Of a DNA stretch of 8,737 bases, positions 1-7,393 are shown piece by piece. The notes beneath the pieces are model-generated. The model did not search any database. It had not been told where the DNA came from and was given only the letters and a program-made list of their open reading frames with translations. The stretch comes from Bacteroidales bacterium (GTDB taxonomy: Bacteria; Bacteroidota; Bacteroidia; Bacteroidales; Tenuifilaceae), in assembly GCA_008933525.1 (NCBI GenBank), contig WBUV01000105.1, positions 1 to 8,737 on the forward strand, written 5' to 3'. The stretch's first letter is position 1. The number at the start of each line of letters is the position of its first letter. The position numbers were made by a program, and so were the translations under genes.

Positions 1-290
<290 letters not shown>

Positions 291-315
291 CATTCTTTAA
301 TATGTCAACAAACAA

Positions 316-840
316 TTACTCTGATTTCTCATCAGTATTTGTTTCGGTATTAGCTTCAGGAGCATCGGTTTTCTCTACGGCTTTTGGAGCTTCAGATTTA
401 ACCTCATCCTTTTTAGCTTTTGCGCCACCTGCTCTACGAGTTTTCTTCGCTGCAGGTTTTGCTTCTTCCTTCACGTAGGTTGTGTTGAAATCAACCAACT
501 CAATAATACACATATCGGCATTATCACCTAAACGTGTTCCAGTTTTAAGGATACGTGTATATCCTCCTGGGCGTGTAGCAACTTTCTCAGCAACTTCGCG
601 GAAAAGTTCAGCAACAGCGTACTTATCCTTAAGGTAACTGAAAACAGTACGACGTGAGTGAGTTGTATCGTTTTTACTTTTTGTGATTAAAGGCTCTACA
701 TACATTCTTAAAGCTTTAGCTTTAGCAACGGTAGTTGATATGCGTTTATGCATAATCAAACTCGAAGCCATATTTGCAAGCATTGCTTTACGGTGAGCGC
801 TTTTCCTTCCTAAGTGATTAAACTTTTTATTATGTCTCAT
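316..840 (-). CDS. rplQ: 50S ribosomal protein L17 with long charged C-terminal tail
   Basis: L17 is a large-subunit protein located near the exit of the peptide tunnel. The start [20 protein letters not shown] is the diagnostic L17 N-terminus, and residues 1-120 (through the CIIELVDFN strand) make up the whole conserved fold. Residues about 124-174 form a tail rich in Lys, Ala and Glu, first basic ([14 protein letters not shown]) and then increasingly acidic (ending TNTDEKSE). It looks disordered. At 174 aa the protein is clearly longer than the roughly 115-130 aa of E. coli-type L17; longer forms are common in Bacteroidota. The gene is last in the ribosomal cluster: it starts 5 bases after the rpoA stop, which suggests translational coupling, and a terminator follows. 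The start context (TTGCG before ATG) has no Shine-Dalgarno motif. Confidence 0.98.
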   Translation of the reverse strand: MRHNKKFNHLGRKSAHRKAMLANMASSLIMHKRISTTVAKAKALRMYVEPLITKSKNDTTHSRRTVFSYLKDKYAVAELFREVAEKVATRPGGYTRILKTGTRLGDNADMCIIELVDFNTTYVKEEAKPAAKKTRRAGGAKAKKDEVKSEAPKAVEKTDAPEANTETNTDEKSE

Positions 841-845
841 CGCAA

Positions 846-1838
846 TTAATCCTTATCCAGTTTATACTTTGTAATATCCATGCCGAATGATAGGTTCAAA
901 CTATCAAGTAGGTCTTCAAGCTCGGTTAACGATTTCTTACCAAAGTTTCTAAACTTGAGTAAGTCATTCTTGTTGTAACGAACAAGTTCACCTAGGGTAT
1001 CAACATCGGCAGCTTTTAAGCAGTTGAGTGCACGAACCGAAAGATCCAGATCAACTAACTTTTGCTTTAACATCTGACGCATATGAAGTACTTCTTCGTC
1101 AAATTCTTCAGAATCATACTTATCCTCAGTTTCAAGAGTAATCTTTTCGTCAGAGAATAGCATAAAATGATAAATAAGAATTTTAGCGGCTTCCTTTAAA
1201 GCATCTTTTGGGTGAATTGATCCATCGGAAACAATCTCCAAAAGAAGTTTTTCGTAGTCAGTTTTCTGCTCTACACGGTAGTTTTCCACTGAGTACTTTA
1301 CGTTACGGATAGGAGTGTGAATAGAATCAATTGGAATAATTCCAAACTCACCATCCTCGGGTTTATTTTCCTCAGCAGGAACGTATCCACGTCCCTTGTT
1401 GATATGAATGTCAACCTCGATTTTTACATCGGGCTCCATCTTACAGATAACCAGGTCAGGATTAAGAACTTTAAAGTTCGACAGGAAGTTTGAAAGGTAT
1501 CCTGCCTTAAATTCATTCTGTCCGGTTATGGTGATGGTCACTTTCTCGCTATCAACTCCATCAACAATACGCTTAAAGCGAACCTGCTTCAGATTAAGAA
1601 TAATCTCAGTTACATCCTCAATAACACCAGGGATGGTTGAGAATTCGTGGTCTACACCACGAACCTTAATCCAGGTAATTGCATACCCTTCAAGTGAAGA
1701 TAGCAGAATTCTTCTAAGTGCATTGCCCACCGTGATACCATAGCCTGGCTCAAGAGGACGAAACTCAAATTTACCAACTGTGTCGGTAGATTCAAGCATG
1801 ATAACCTTATCGGGTTTTTGAAATGCCAGTATTGCCAT
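846..1838 (-). CDS. rpoA: DNA-directed RNA polymerase alpha subunit
   Basis: The alpha subunit dimerises to seed RNA polymerase assembly, and its C-terminal domain contacts promoter DNA and activators. In the N-terminal domain, residues 25-50 hold the conserved FRPLEPGYG and [10 protein letters not shown] motifs; R42/R43 lie in the helix that contacts the beta subunits. The insert domain spans roughly residues 55-175 ([26 protein letters not shown]). An acidic linker (about 236-250, [12 protein letters not shown]) joins it to the C-terminal domain at about 264-315. There R269, N272, C273, G300, K302 and S303 match the UP-element-binding set of E. coli alpha (R265, N268, C269, G296, K298, S299). 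At 330 aa the length is normal. The gene sits between rpsD (15 bases) and rplQ (5 bases), its usual position. No defect is seen. Confidence 0.99.
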   Translation of the reverse strand: MAILAFQKPDKVIMLESTDTVGKFEFRPLEPGYGITVGNALRRILLSSLEGYAITWIKVRGVDHEFSTIPGVIEDVTEIILNLKQVRFKRIVDGVDSEKVTITITGQNEFKAGYLSNFLSNFKVLNPDLVICKMEPDVKIEVDIHINKGRGYVPAEENKPEDGEFGIIPIDSIHTPIRNVKYSVENYRVEQKTDYEKLLLEIVSDGSIHPKDALKEAAKILIYHFMLFSDEKITLETEDKYDSEEFDEEVLHMRQMLKQKLVDLDLSVRALNCLKAADVDTLGELVRYNKNDLLKFRNFGKKSLTELEDLLDSLNLSFGMDITKYKLDKD

Positions 1839-1853
1839 ATGGTACGGGTTTAA

Positions 1854-2462
1854 TTACTTAGAGTAAAGTTCAACAATCAATTGCTCTTTAATATTTTCAG
1901 GAATCTCAGTTCTTTCAGGTAGGTTCATGAACTTACCACTGAACTCATCCTTATTCCACTCTAACCAAGAGAATTTGGTATGACGGTTGCTTGCAATAGA
2001 GTCGGTAATAACCTCTAAAGATTTAGAACGCTCACGCACTGCAACAACGTCACCAGCCTTAAGAAGAGCCGAAGGAATATTTACCACAGAACCATTAACT
2101 GTAATATGACGATGCGACACCAACTGACGAGCAGCAGCCCTTGTAGGGGCAATACCCAAACGGTACACAACGTTATCCAAACGCGATTCTAAAAGTTGAA
2201 GTAAAATTTCACCGGTAATACCTTTGCTACGAGCTGCTTTATGGAATACATTTGCGAACTGACGTTCTAGAACACCATAAATAAATTTAGCTTTTTGTTT
2301 CTCCTGTAGCTGAGTACCATACTCCGACATTTTTTTACGTTTCTTCATTAAGCCGTGCATTCCGGGAGGATAGTTCTTCTTCTCGAAGTACTTATCTGGT
2401 CCATAAATAGGCTCACCAAACTTACGTGCGATTTTGGTACTTGGTCCAATATATCTAGCCAT
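1854..2462 (-). CDS. rpsD: 30S ribosomal protein S4
   Basis: S4 is a primary 16S rRNA-binding protein that starts assembly of the 30S body and, with S5, affects decoding accuracy. The start [21 protein letters not shown] is the S4 N-terminus. The S4 RNA-binding domain begins at about residue 93 with [20 protein letters not shown], followed by [14 protein letters not shown] and VNIPS, and ends by about 155. The protein has no cysteine at all, so this is the zinc-free version without the N-terminal Cys4 cluster. Length (202 aa) is typical. In E. coli, S4 is the translational repressor of the alpha operon; whether it is here is unknown, but the 42-base gap before this gene could fold into a hairpin next to the start codon (listed separately). 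Confidence 0.99.
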   Translation of the reverse strand: MARYIGPSTKIARKFGEPIYGPDKYFEKKNYPPGMHGLMKKRKKMSEYGTQLQEKQKAKFIYGVLERQFANVFHKAARSKGITGEILLQLLESRLDNVVYRLGIAPTRAAARQLVSHRHITVNGSVVNIPSALLKAGDVVAVRERSKSLEVITDSIASNRHTKFSWLEWNKDEFSGKFMNLPERTEIPENIKEQLIVELYSK

Positions 2463-2502
2463 TACGTTTTAATTTATTTGTTACTCAAATCTGTTAACGT
2501 AG
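2463..2502 (-). promoter_or_regulatory. Possible hairpin in the rpsK-rpsD gap, abutting the rpsD start
   Basis: The minus-strand RNA between rpsK and rpsD can form a two-part stem. The outer arm is TACGTT (2501-2496) with AACGTA (2468-2463), 6 perfect pairs. The inner arm is ATTTG (2490-2486) with CAAAT (2480-2476), closing a 5-base loop. An asymmetric internal loop separates the arms. The outer 3' arm ends directly against the rpsD ATG, so folding could hide the initiation site. The stem is AU-rich and may be weak, so a chance pairing in an AT-rich spacer is quite possible. A regulatory role is inference only. Confidence 0.25.
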
Positions 2503-2504
2503 GA

Positions 2505-2894
2505 TTATACTCTACGACGTTTAGGAGGACGGCATCCATTGTGTGGAAGTGGTGTAACGTCAACAATCTCAGTTACCTCAATGCCTGTAGCATTAATAGT
2601 TCTAATTGCTGATTCGCGTCCTGCACCTGGTCCTTTTACAAAAACCTTAACCTTACGTAGTCCTAAATCAAAAGCTACTTTTGCACAATCTGCAGCAGCG
2701 GTTTGTCCGGCATAAGGAGTATTCTTCTTAGAGCCTTTAAAACCCATTTTACCTGCAGATGACCAAGAAATAACTTGACCAGTACTATTGGTTAAAGATA
2801 CAATAATATTGTTAAAGGATGAATGAACGTGTGCTTGTCCAACTGGGTCAACCTTAACGATTTTCTTCTTTGCTGTTACTGTCTTTTTTGCCAT
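2505..2894 (-). CDS. rpsK: 30S ribosomal protein S11
   Basis: S11 lies on the 30S platform and helps shape the mRNA exit (E site/Shine-Dalgarno cleft). After a basic N-terminal extension ([14 protein letters not shown]) come the conserved [16 protein letters not shown] (21-36), [10 protein letters not shown] (65-74), and [15 protein letters not shown] (85-99) motifs. The C-terminus [13 protein letters not shown] is the family's rRNA-binding tail. It includes the Asn-Gly pair at 119-120, the site that is an isoaspartate in E. coli S11. Length (129 aa) is normal. The gene starts 10 bases after the rpsM stop and is followed by the 42-base rpsD leader gap. Product assignment is certain; the isoaspartate is only inferred by homology. 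Confidence 0.99.
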   Translation of the reverse strand: MAKKTVTAKKKIVKVDPVGQAHVHSSFNNIIVSLTNSTGQVISWSSAGKMGFKGSKKNTPYAGQTAAADCAKVAFDLGLRKVKVFVKGPGAGRESAIRTINATGIEVTEIVDVTPLPHNGCRPPKRRRV

Positions 2895-2904
2895 AGCCTA
2901 TTTA

Positions 2905-3282
2905 CTATTTAGTAGCCTTCTTCTTATTGGCAACGGTTTTCTTTCTTCCCTTACGGGTACGAGCATTATTCTTGGTTGTTTGACCTCTCACAGGTAAACC
3001 AAGACGATGACGAATTCCACGGTAGCAACCAATGTCCATTAATCGCTTAATGCTTAGCTGAACCATAGAACGGAGTTCACCCTCTACCTTGTAACCTTCA
3101 TTCAGGATACTACGGATTGCATTGATATTTTCATCAGTCCAGTCCGATACTTTTGTATCGTAACTAACACCGGCCTGATCAAGAATCTTACGGGCGCTAC
3201 TTCTTCCTATGCCATATACATAGGTAAGGGCAACTTCTCCTCTCTTGTTTTTCGGCAAATCTACACCTACTATACGTGCCAT
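2905..3282 (-). CDS. rpsM: 30S ribosomal protein S13
   Basis: S13 is a 30S head protein that contacts helix 42 of 16S rRNA, the P-site tRNA and, through intersubunit bridges, 23S rRNA and L5. The start [26 protein letters not shown] (written in parts: [10 protein letters not shown], then [10 protein letters not shown]) is characteristic. The helix-turn-helix core covers residues 14-80. The [17 protein letters not shown] signature spans residues 96-112, and a lysine-rich tail ([12 protein letters not shown]) follows. Length (125 aa) is normal. It is separated from rpmJ by 40 bases of AT-rich sequence in which I see no good promoter or terminator, and it leads into rpsK after 10 bases, the usual alpha-operon order. 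Confidence 0.99.
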   Translation of the reverse strand: MARIVGVDLPKNKRGEVALTYVYGIGRSSARKILDQAGVSYDTKVSDWTDENINAIRSILNEGYKVEGELRSMVQLSIKRLMDIGCYRGIRHRLGLPVRGQTTKNNARTRKGRKKTVANKKKATK

Positions 3283-3322
3283 ATTATTACTTTAAAAATT
3301 TAGAGTACAAAATTAAACAAAA

Positions 3323-3439
3323 TTATCCTTGGCGTTGCTTGTACTTTGGATTTTTTTTGTTAATCACATACAAGCGGCCTTTACGCCTAACGATTTTGCA
3401 ATCGTCGCTGCGTTTTTTTATTGAGGCTCTTACTTTCAT
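3323..3439 (-). CDS. rpmJ: 50S ribosomal protein L36 (cysteine-poor form)
   Basis: L36 is the smallest 50S protein and binds 23S rRNA near the GTPase-associated region and L6. Reading from ATG at 3439 to TAA at 3325-3323 gives 38 aa: [20 protein letters not shown], then [18 protein letters not shown]. The N-terminal MKVRAS, central [13 protein letters not shown] and final KYKQRQG are diagnostic. In the zinc-ribbon form of L36 the metal ligands are three Cys and one His. Here only C14 remains; the other positions are S11, N27 and Y33, so zinc binding is very unlikely. The same pattern is familiar in Bacteroidota, so it is a lineage feature and not damage. The gene lies between infA (21 bases upstream) and rpsM, the standard place. 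Confidence 0.97.
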   Translation of the reverse strand: MKVRASIKKRSDDCKIVRRKGRLYVINKKNPKYKQRQG

Positions 3440-3460
3440 ATCTATAAGAATTTGAGTTGT

Positions 3461-3679
3461 TTATTTATACCTGAATGTTATAAGGCCTTTTGTTAAATCG
3501 TAGGGTGACATCTCCACGCGCACCTTATCGCCGGGTAAAATTTTGATATAGTGCATACGCATTTTACCGGAAATATGTGCAATAATAACATGACCATTAT
3601 CTAACTCTACCCTAAACATTGCGTTGGATAGCGCTTCGACAATTGTCCCATCTTTCTCAATTGCTGTTTGTTTCGACAT
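3461..3679 (-). CDS. infA: Translation initiation factor IF-1
   Basis: IF-1 binds the ribosomal A site during initiation and, with IF-2 and IF-3, sets up correct start-codon selection. The 72-aa product is a single OB-fold (S1-like). It shows the conserved [18 protein letters not shown] (residues 15-32) and [20 protein letters not shown] (34-53), followed by [18 protein letters not shown] at the end. Length is exactly that of the family. The gene sits 14 bases after map and 21 bases before rpmJ. The start is preceded by ATTTTTAGAAACGA, without a Shine-Dalgarno motif. Identity is certain. Confidence 0.99.
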   Translation of the reverse strand: MSKQTAIEKDGTIVEALSNAMFRVELDNGHVIIAHISGKMRMHYIKILPGDKVRVEMSPYDLTKGLITFRYK

Positions 3680-3693
3680 TCGTTTCTAAAAAT

Positions 3694-4470
3694 TTAACTT
3701 AAACGTAAAACTTCATCAATATAACTGAAGGTTGAGAGCGTTTCCGCTTTCCCCTTTCGAACTACAACGGCCAACTCGAAGTGTGCCGATGGCATTCCAT
3801 CCTGAGTTCGGATGGTCCATCCATCTTTTTCCTGATAAACACCTTTTTTGCCCATGTTAATCATAGGTTCAATGCATATTACCAGGCCTTCAACGAGTTT
3901 AGAACCTCTACCTCTAGCACCATAGTTAGGAACTTCTGGTTTTTCGTGCATATTGCGACCTAAACCATGACCAACTAATTCGCGTACAACAGAGTATCCG
4001 TTAATCTCAGCGTGTGTTTGAACTGCATAGGAGATATCTCCTACTCTAAAGCCATCCACTGCTGCTTCAACACCTTTCACAAGGCATTCGCGGGTTACAT
4101 TTAACAGCCGCTGCACTTCTGGTTTTATGTTGCCTACAGCAAAAGTAAAAGCTGAATCGCCATAAAATCCGTGCAAGTATGTACCGCAATCAACCGAAAC
4201 TATGTCTCCATCGCGGAGTGCATAGGAGGAAGGAATCCCGTGAACCACAGAGTCATTTACCGAAGTACAAAGTGTTGCGGGATACCCGTTATATCCTAAG
4301 AATCCTGGTTTTGCGCCATTATCGCGGATAAACTCCTCTGCTCTTCGGTCTAACTCCTTTGTAGTAACACCCGGACGAATAATCTTGGCTACTTCAGCTA
4401 AAGTTCGCGAAACTAAATCGTTATTTAGCCTCAGTAACTCAATTTCTTCCTCGGTTTTTGTATAAAGCAT
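3694..4470 (-). CDS. map: Methionine aminopeptidase, type I
   Basis: This cytosolic enzyme removes the initiator methionine from nascent proteins when the second residue is small. It has the pita-bread fold with a two-metal site. All five metal ligands can be seen: D94 (in SVDCGTYL), D105 (in GDSAFTF), H168 (in VGHGLGRNMH), E201 (in IEPMINMG) and E232 (in HFELAVVV). The auxiliary histidines H77 (in SVVHGIP) and H175 (in MHEKPEVPN) are also present. The order and the 258-aa length, without an N-terminal extension or zinc finger, fit bacterial type I (MetAP-Ia). The gene follows secY by 25 bases and precedes infA by 14. adk, which separates secY and map in many bacteria, is absent here. The enzyme should be active. 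Confidence 0.99.
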   Translation of the reverse strand: MLYTKTEEEIELLRLNNDLVSRTLAEVAKIIRPGVTTKELDRRAEEFIRDNGAKPGFLGYNGYPATLCTSVNDSVVHGIPSSYALRDGDIVSVDCGTYLHGFYGDSAFTFAVGNIKPEVQRLLNVTRECLVKGVEAAVDGFRVGDISYAVQTHAEINGYSVVRELVGHGLGRNMHEKPEVPNYGARGRGSKLVEGLVICIEPMINMGKKGVYQEKDGWTIRTQDGMPSAHFELAVVVRKGKAETLSTFSYIDEVLRLS

Positions 4471-4495
4471 TATAAAGAACTTTGTGGCTTACGCC

Positions 4496-5818
4496 TTATA
4501 ATCCACCACCCGATCTGCCTTTGATTCTTCCTGATTTCATTAAGCCATCATAATGTCTCATCAACAAATGGCTCTCAACTTGTTGAAGTGTATCTAGAAC
4601 AACACCAACAAGGATCAACAACGAAGTACCTCCGAAGAACTGTGCAAATTGATTATTAACGCCTACCATCATTGCAAAAGCTGGCAAAATTGCCACAATT
4701 GCAAGGAAAATAGAGCCAGGCAATGTAATTCTTGACATTATTGAATCAAGATACTCAACGGTTTTCTTTCCAGGTTTAACACCAGGTATAAAGCCGCCAT
4801 TCTTTTTCATATCCTCAGCCATTTGATTAGGGTTAATCGTAATGGCAGTGTAGAAGTATGTGAAAAGAATGATCAATAATGCAAATGTAAAATTGTACAA
4901 GAAACCTGTATAGTTAAATGCGGCAGCAATACCTGCAGTTGCATCGAATCGTGCAAAAAGCATAGGGATAAACATAAGTGCTTGTGCAAAAATGATTGGC
5001 ATTACACCTGCAGCATTAACTTTTAAAGGAATATATTGACGTACACCGCCATACTGCTTAGTTCCAACAATTCTTTTTGCATATTGAACAGGTATTTTTC
5101 TTGTACCTTGTACCAAAAGAATGGTAAACATAAATACCACAAAAAGAATAATTAATTCAACCAAGAACATAACAAGACCTCCGGAGAGTTCTTCGGATCT
5201 TGAGAAAAATTCAGCAAATAAAGCGAATGGTAGACGTGCAATAATTCCAATCATAATGATAAGCGATATACCATTGCCGATACCCTTATCAGTAATTTTC
5301 TCACCCAACCACATAATAAACATAGTACCTGCAATCAAAATCACGGTTGATGAAATTGTAAACATGGTACCTTTAAGTATAAATGCAGACTCGGGAAGTT
5401 GAGCATGTAGGTTTGCTAAATAAGCAGGACCTTGTAAAACCAAAATAATTACAGTTAGGATACGAGTAATTTGGTTGATTTTTGTTCTTCCACTCTCGCC
5501 TTCCTTCTGTAACCTTTGGAAATAAGGTATTGCAATACCTAACAATTGCACCACAATTGATGCAGAGATGTAAGGCATAATACCAAGTGCAAAAATAGAT
5601 GCATTGTGGAATGCACCACCCGAGAACATATCGAGTAGTCCCATAATGCCATCTTTTGTTTGCTCTTCAAGTGCTCCTAGCTGATCAGGATCTAATCCTG
5701 GCAGTACTACAAAACTACCAAGACGATAAATTAGCAGAATACCAAGAGTATAGAGAATCCGCTTACGCAGATCCTCTATCTTGTAAATATTCTTTAATGT
5801 TTGGAAAAAGGCTTTCAT
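4496..5818 (-). CDS. secY: Preprotein translocase channel subunit SecY
   Basis: SecY is the pore of the Sec translocon in the inner membrane. It exports unfolded proteins with SecA and inserts membrane proteins together with the ribosome. The 440-aa product has ten hydrophobic segments, beginning at about residue 20. The plug/TM2 signature is at about 65-93 (FSGGAFHNASIFALGIMPYI then SASIVVQLL). The second SecY signature, LGEKITDKGIGNGISLII, spans 171-188. The cytosolic loop with VKPGKKT is at about 347-353, followed by the conserved R363, and a basic cytosolic tail (SGRIKGRSGGGL) closes the protein. The gene starts 4 bases after the rplO stop, consistent with coupled translation, and precedes map. 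No truncation is seen. Confidence 0.99.
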   Translation of the reverse strand: MKAFFQTLKNIYKIEDLRKRILYTLGILLIYRLGSFVVLPGLDPDQLGALEEQTKDGIMGLLDMFSGGAFHNASIFALGIMPYISASIVVQLLGIAIPYFQRLQKEGESGRTKINQITRILTVIILVLQGPAYLANLHAQLPESAFILKGTMFTISSTVILIAGTMFIMWLGEKITDKGIGNGISLIIMIGIIARLPFALFAEFFSRSEELSGGLVMFLVELIILFVVFMFTILLVQGTRKIPVQYAKRIVGTKQYGGVRQYIPLKVNAAGVMPIIFAQALMFIPMLFARFDATAGIAAAFNYTGFLYNFTFALLIILFTYFYTAITINPNQMAEDMKKNGGFIPGVKPGKKTVEYLDSIMSRITLPGSIFLAIVAILPAFAMMVGVNNQFAQFFGGTSLLILVGVVLDTLQQVESHLLMRHYDGLMKSGRIKGRSGGGL

Positions 5819-5822
5819 TAAC

Positions 5823-6269
5823 TTAGAGTTTTACGACGGTTCCTTTAACTGCTTCAATTGCTTCAATTGCTTTTTTAGAGAAGGCATGAGCCTTAACTTC
5901 TAACTTGGCTGTTAGTGTACCGTTTCCTAAAATCTTAACAAGATCGTTACGGGAAACATAACCAGCATTGATCAGAGTTTCAACATCGATAGTTGAAAGG
6001 CTGTTTTTATCAGCGATGGTTTGAAGTACACCAATATTGATAGCTTTGTATTCAGTACGGAACGGATTTTTAAACCCTGACTTAGGAAGACGACGCTGAA
6101 TAGGCATCTGACCACCTTCGAAGCCAACTTTTCTGGAATAGCCAGAACGAGATTGTGCTCCTTTATGACCTCTTGTAGAGGTACCACCATGACCTGATCC
6201 TGTTCCGCGACCAATTCTCTTCTCCTTGTGGGTAGATCCTTCAGCGGGTTTTAAATTGCTTAATTTCAT
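5823..6269 (-). CDS. rplO: 50S ribosomal protein L15
   Basis: L15 is a 50S assembly protein with a long, basic Gly/Arg-rich extension that threads into 23S rRNA. The start MKLSNLKPAEGSTHKEKRIG and the following RGTGSGHGGTSTRGHKGAQSR (residues 21-41) form that extension. The GFEGGQMPIQRRLPKSGF block is at 49-66. The globular C-terminal domain ends with the L15 signature, KILGNGTLTAKLEVKAHAFS then KKAIEAIEAVKG (112-143). Length (148 aa) is normal. The Ala-Ile-Glu pair near the end is encoded by a perfect 9-base tandem repeat (listed separately). The gene starts 29 bases after rpmD and its stop lies 4 bases before secY, the canonical rpmD-rplO-secY arrangement. Confidence 0.99.
   Translation of the reverse strand: MKLSNLKPAEGSTHKEKRIGRGTGSGHGGTSTRGHKGAQSRSGYSRKVGFEGGQMPIQRRLPKSGFKNPFRTEYKAINIGVLQTIADKNSLSTIDVETLINAGYVSRNDLVKILGNGTLTAKLEVKAHAFSKKAIEAIEAVKGTVVKL
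5851..5868 (-). repeat. Two perfect 9-base tandem copies inside rplO
   Basis: GCTTCAATT occurs twice in direct succession on the plus strand (5851-5859 and 5860-5868), followed by another GCT. In the rplO frame it reads Ala-Ile-Glu twice near the C-terminus. The AIEAIEAV stretch is normal helix sequence for L15, so the repeat probably reflects codon choice. It could still be a site of slippage that adds or removes three residues in frame. Confidence 0.6.
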
Positions 6270-6298
6270 AGCTCAATTCTTTATAGTGGTTAAGCCAA

Positions 6299-6475
6299 CT
6301 ATTGTTCAATACGAACAAGATGTTTTACCTTTTCGATCATTCCTAGGATTTGAGGATTCGCCTCAACTTCAACGGTCTGATGCATTTTACGAATACCAAG
6401 AGATCTCATCGTGCTGCGTTGACGCTCCGACTGTCCAATTAAACTCTTGATTTGGGTTACTTTAATCTTTGCCAT
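6299..6475 (-). CDS. rpmD: 50S ribosomal protein L30
   Basis: L30 is a small 50S protein that binds 23S rRNA near the central protuberance. Translation from ATG at 6475 to TAG at 6301-6299 gives 58 aa: MAKIKVTQIKSLIGQSERQR, then STMRSLGIRKMHQTVEVE, then ANPQILGMIEKVKHLVRIEQ. The KVTQIKSLIG strand, the LGIRKMHQTVEV turn and the MIEKVKHLVRIE helix-strand are the L30 family pattern. Length is the usual bacterial short form. It lies between rpsE (12 bases) and rplO (29 bases), exactly where rpmD belongs. The gene is short enough to be missed by length-limited gene finding; identity comes from both sequence and position. Confidence 0.97.
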   Translation of the reverse strand: MAKIKVTQIKSLIGQSERQRSTMRSLGIRKMHQTVEVEANPQILGMIEKVKHLVRIEQ

Positions 6476-6487
6476 ATCCTAGTAGTC

Positions 6488-7009
6488 TTAACCGTTAAAC
6501 ACTTTATTTAGGTTTACGCCGCGTTGATCGGCTACTGTATGGGCATCGCGAAGCTCAAGAAGAGCCATAACGGTTGCCTTAACAAGGTTGTGGGGATTTG
6601 TAGAACCCTTAGACTTTGCAAGCACGTCGGTTACACCAACACTCTCAAGTACAGCGCGCATAGCACCACCTGCCTTAACTCCAGTTCCGTGCGATGCAGG
6701 GCGAAGTAACACAAGTGCTCCACCGTACTTTGCTTCTTGTTCGTGAGGAATTGTACCTTTGAACACAGGAACTTTAACAAGGTTCTTTTTTGCATCCTCA
6801 ATACCTTTTGATATTGCAGAAGTAACCTCACTTGCTTTACCAAGGCCATAACCTACTACGCCATTCTCGTTACCAACAACAACAATTGCTGAGAAACTGA
6901 ATGTTCTACCTCCTTTAGTTACCTTGGTTACGCGTTGAATGCTAACCAGCCTATCCTTAAGCTCAAGGTCGCTGGATTTAACTCTACGTATATTTGTATT
7001 TGTTGACAT
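6488..7009 (-). CDS. rpsE: 30S ribosomal protein S5
   Basis: S5 sits on the 30S solvent side at the mRNA entry channel and, with S4, controls decoding accuracy and helicase activity. The N-terminal dsRNA-binding-like domain covers about residues 15-80: [20 protein letters not shown], then [20 protein letters not shown]. It includes the flexible loop KGGR at 32-35. The C-terminal domain (about 98-165) carries [23 protein letters not shown] (residues 98-120) and [13 protein letters not shown]. Length (173 aa) is normal. It begins 5 bases after the rplR stop with GAAG just before the ATG, too close to act as a Shine-Dalgarno site. No known error-prone substitution is evident by eye. Confidence 0.99.
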   Translation of the reverse strand: MSTNTNIRRVKSSDLELKDRLVSIQRVTKVTKGGRTFSFSAIVVVGNENGVVGYGLGKASEVTSAISKGIEDAKKNLVKVPVFKGTIPHEQEAKYGGALVLLRPASHGTGVKAGGAMRAVLESVGVTDVLAKSKGSTNPHNLVKATVMALLELRDAHTVADQRGVNLNKVFNG

Positions 7010-7014
7010 CTTCG

Positions 7015-7374
7015 TTAGAATTTAAGTCCACCCTCTCTGGCTGCATCAGCTAAAGCTTTAACTCTACCATGATATAGGTAACCGCTACGGTCGAATACAA
7101 CCTCGGAGATTCCTTTTTCAATAGCATTCTTAGCTGCTAACTGACCAACAAGACGAGCTTGTTCGGTTTTTGTTATATTGGTTTTGCTGGCAATTTCCTT
7201 TACGCTCGATGATGCAGATGCTAGTGTAACGCCTGTTACATCATCAATAATTTGTGCGTAGATATTTGTATTGCTCCTGAAAACCGATAGACGAGGCTTT
7301 TGGGCTGTGCCCGAAACTCTCTTGCGAATTCGTCTCCTGATGCGGAGTCTTCTTTCTACTTTACTTAAAGCCAT
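7015..7374 (-). CDS. rplR: 50S ribosomal protein L18
   Basis: L18 binds 5S rRNA with L5 and anchors it in the central protuberance. From ATG at 7374 the 119-aa product begins [20 protein letters not shown], an arginine-rich N-terminus that contacts 5S rRNA. It continues with the core [18 protein letters not shown] (27-44), [17 protein letters not shown] (73-89) and [20 protein letters not shown] (92-111), and ends EGGLKF. The open frame extends upstream to an ATG at 7452, adding 26 hydrophobic residues. That stretch overlaps rplF and has no L18 counterpart, so the start at 7374 is chosen. It gives a family-standard length and a 19-base gap to rplF. Confidence 0.98.
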   Translation of the reverse strand: MALSKVERRLRIRRRIRKRVSGTAQKPRLSVFRSNTNIYAQIIDDVTGVTLASASSSVKEIASKTNITKTEQARLVGQLAAKNAIEKGISEVVFDRSGYLYHGRVKALADAAREGGLKF

Positions 7375-7375
7375 A

Positions 7376-7392
7376 TTTAACAGTTTTAACAG
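7376..7392. repeat. Direct repeat TTTAACAG x2 in the rplF-rplR gap
   Basis: TTTAACAG occurs at 7376-7383 and again at 7385-7392, one base apart, and fills nearly the whole 19-base spacer before the rplR start. On the coding strand it reads CTGTTAAAACTGTTAAA. It may be chance in an AT-rich gap; no function can be assigned. Confidence 0.4.
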
Positions 7393-7393
7393 G

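Noticed and set aside
1408..1743. Plus-strand open frame of 111 codons opposite rpoA.
   Set aside because: It lies wholly within rpoA on the other strand, has no recognisable domain, and its composition follows the antisense of rpoA codons.
2355..2612. Plus-strand open frame of 85 codons spanning the rpsD start and rpsK end.
   Set aside because: It crosses two well-supported genes and an intergenic spacer on the opposite strand; nothing in the translation resembles a known protein.
3283..3322. Possible promoter in the 40-base rpmJ-rpsM spacer (TTTTG and TAAATTTT on the minus strand).
   Set aside because: The TTTTG to TAAATTTT spacing is about 15 bases, while the Bacteroidota consensus needs about 19-20. 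Such motifs are expected by chance in an AT-rich spacer.
5121..5402. Plus-strand open frame of 93 codons opposite secY.
   Set aside because: It is antisense to conserved secY membrane segments, with no recognisable family, start context or neighbours on that strand.
5972..6214. Minus-strand 80-codon frame inside rplO in another reading frame.
   Set aside because: The rplO frame is unmistakably L15 throughout, so this alternative frame is a shadow.
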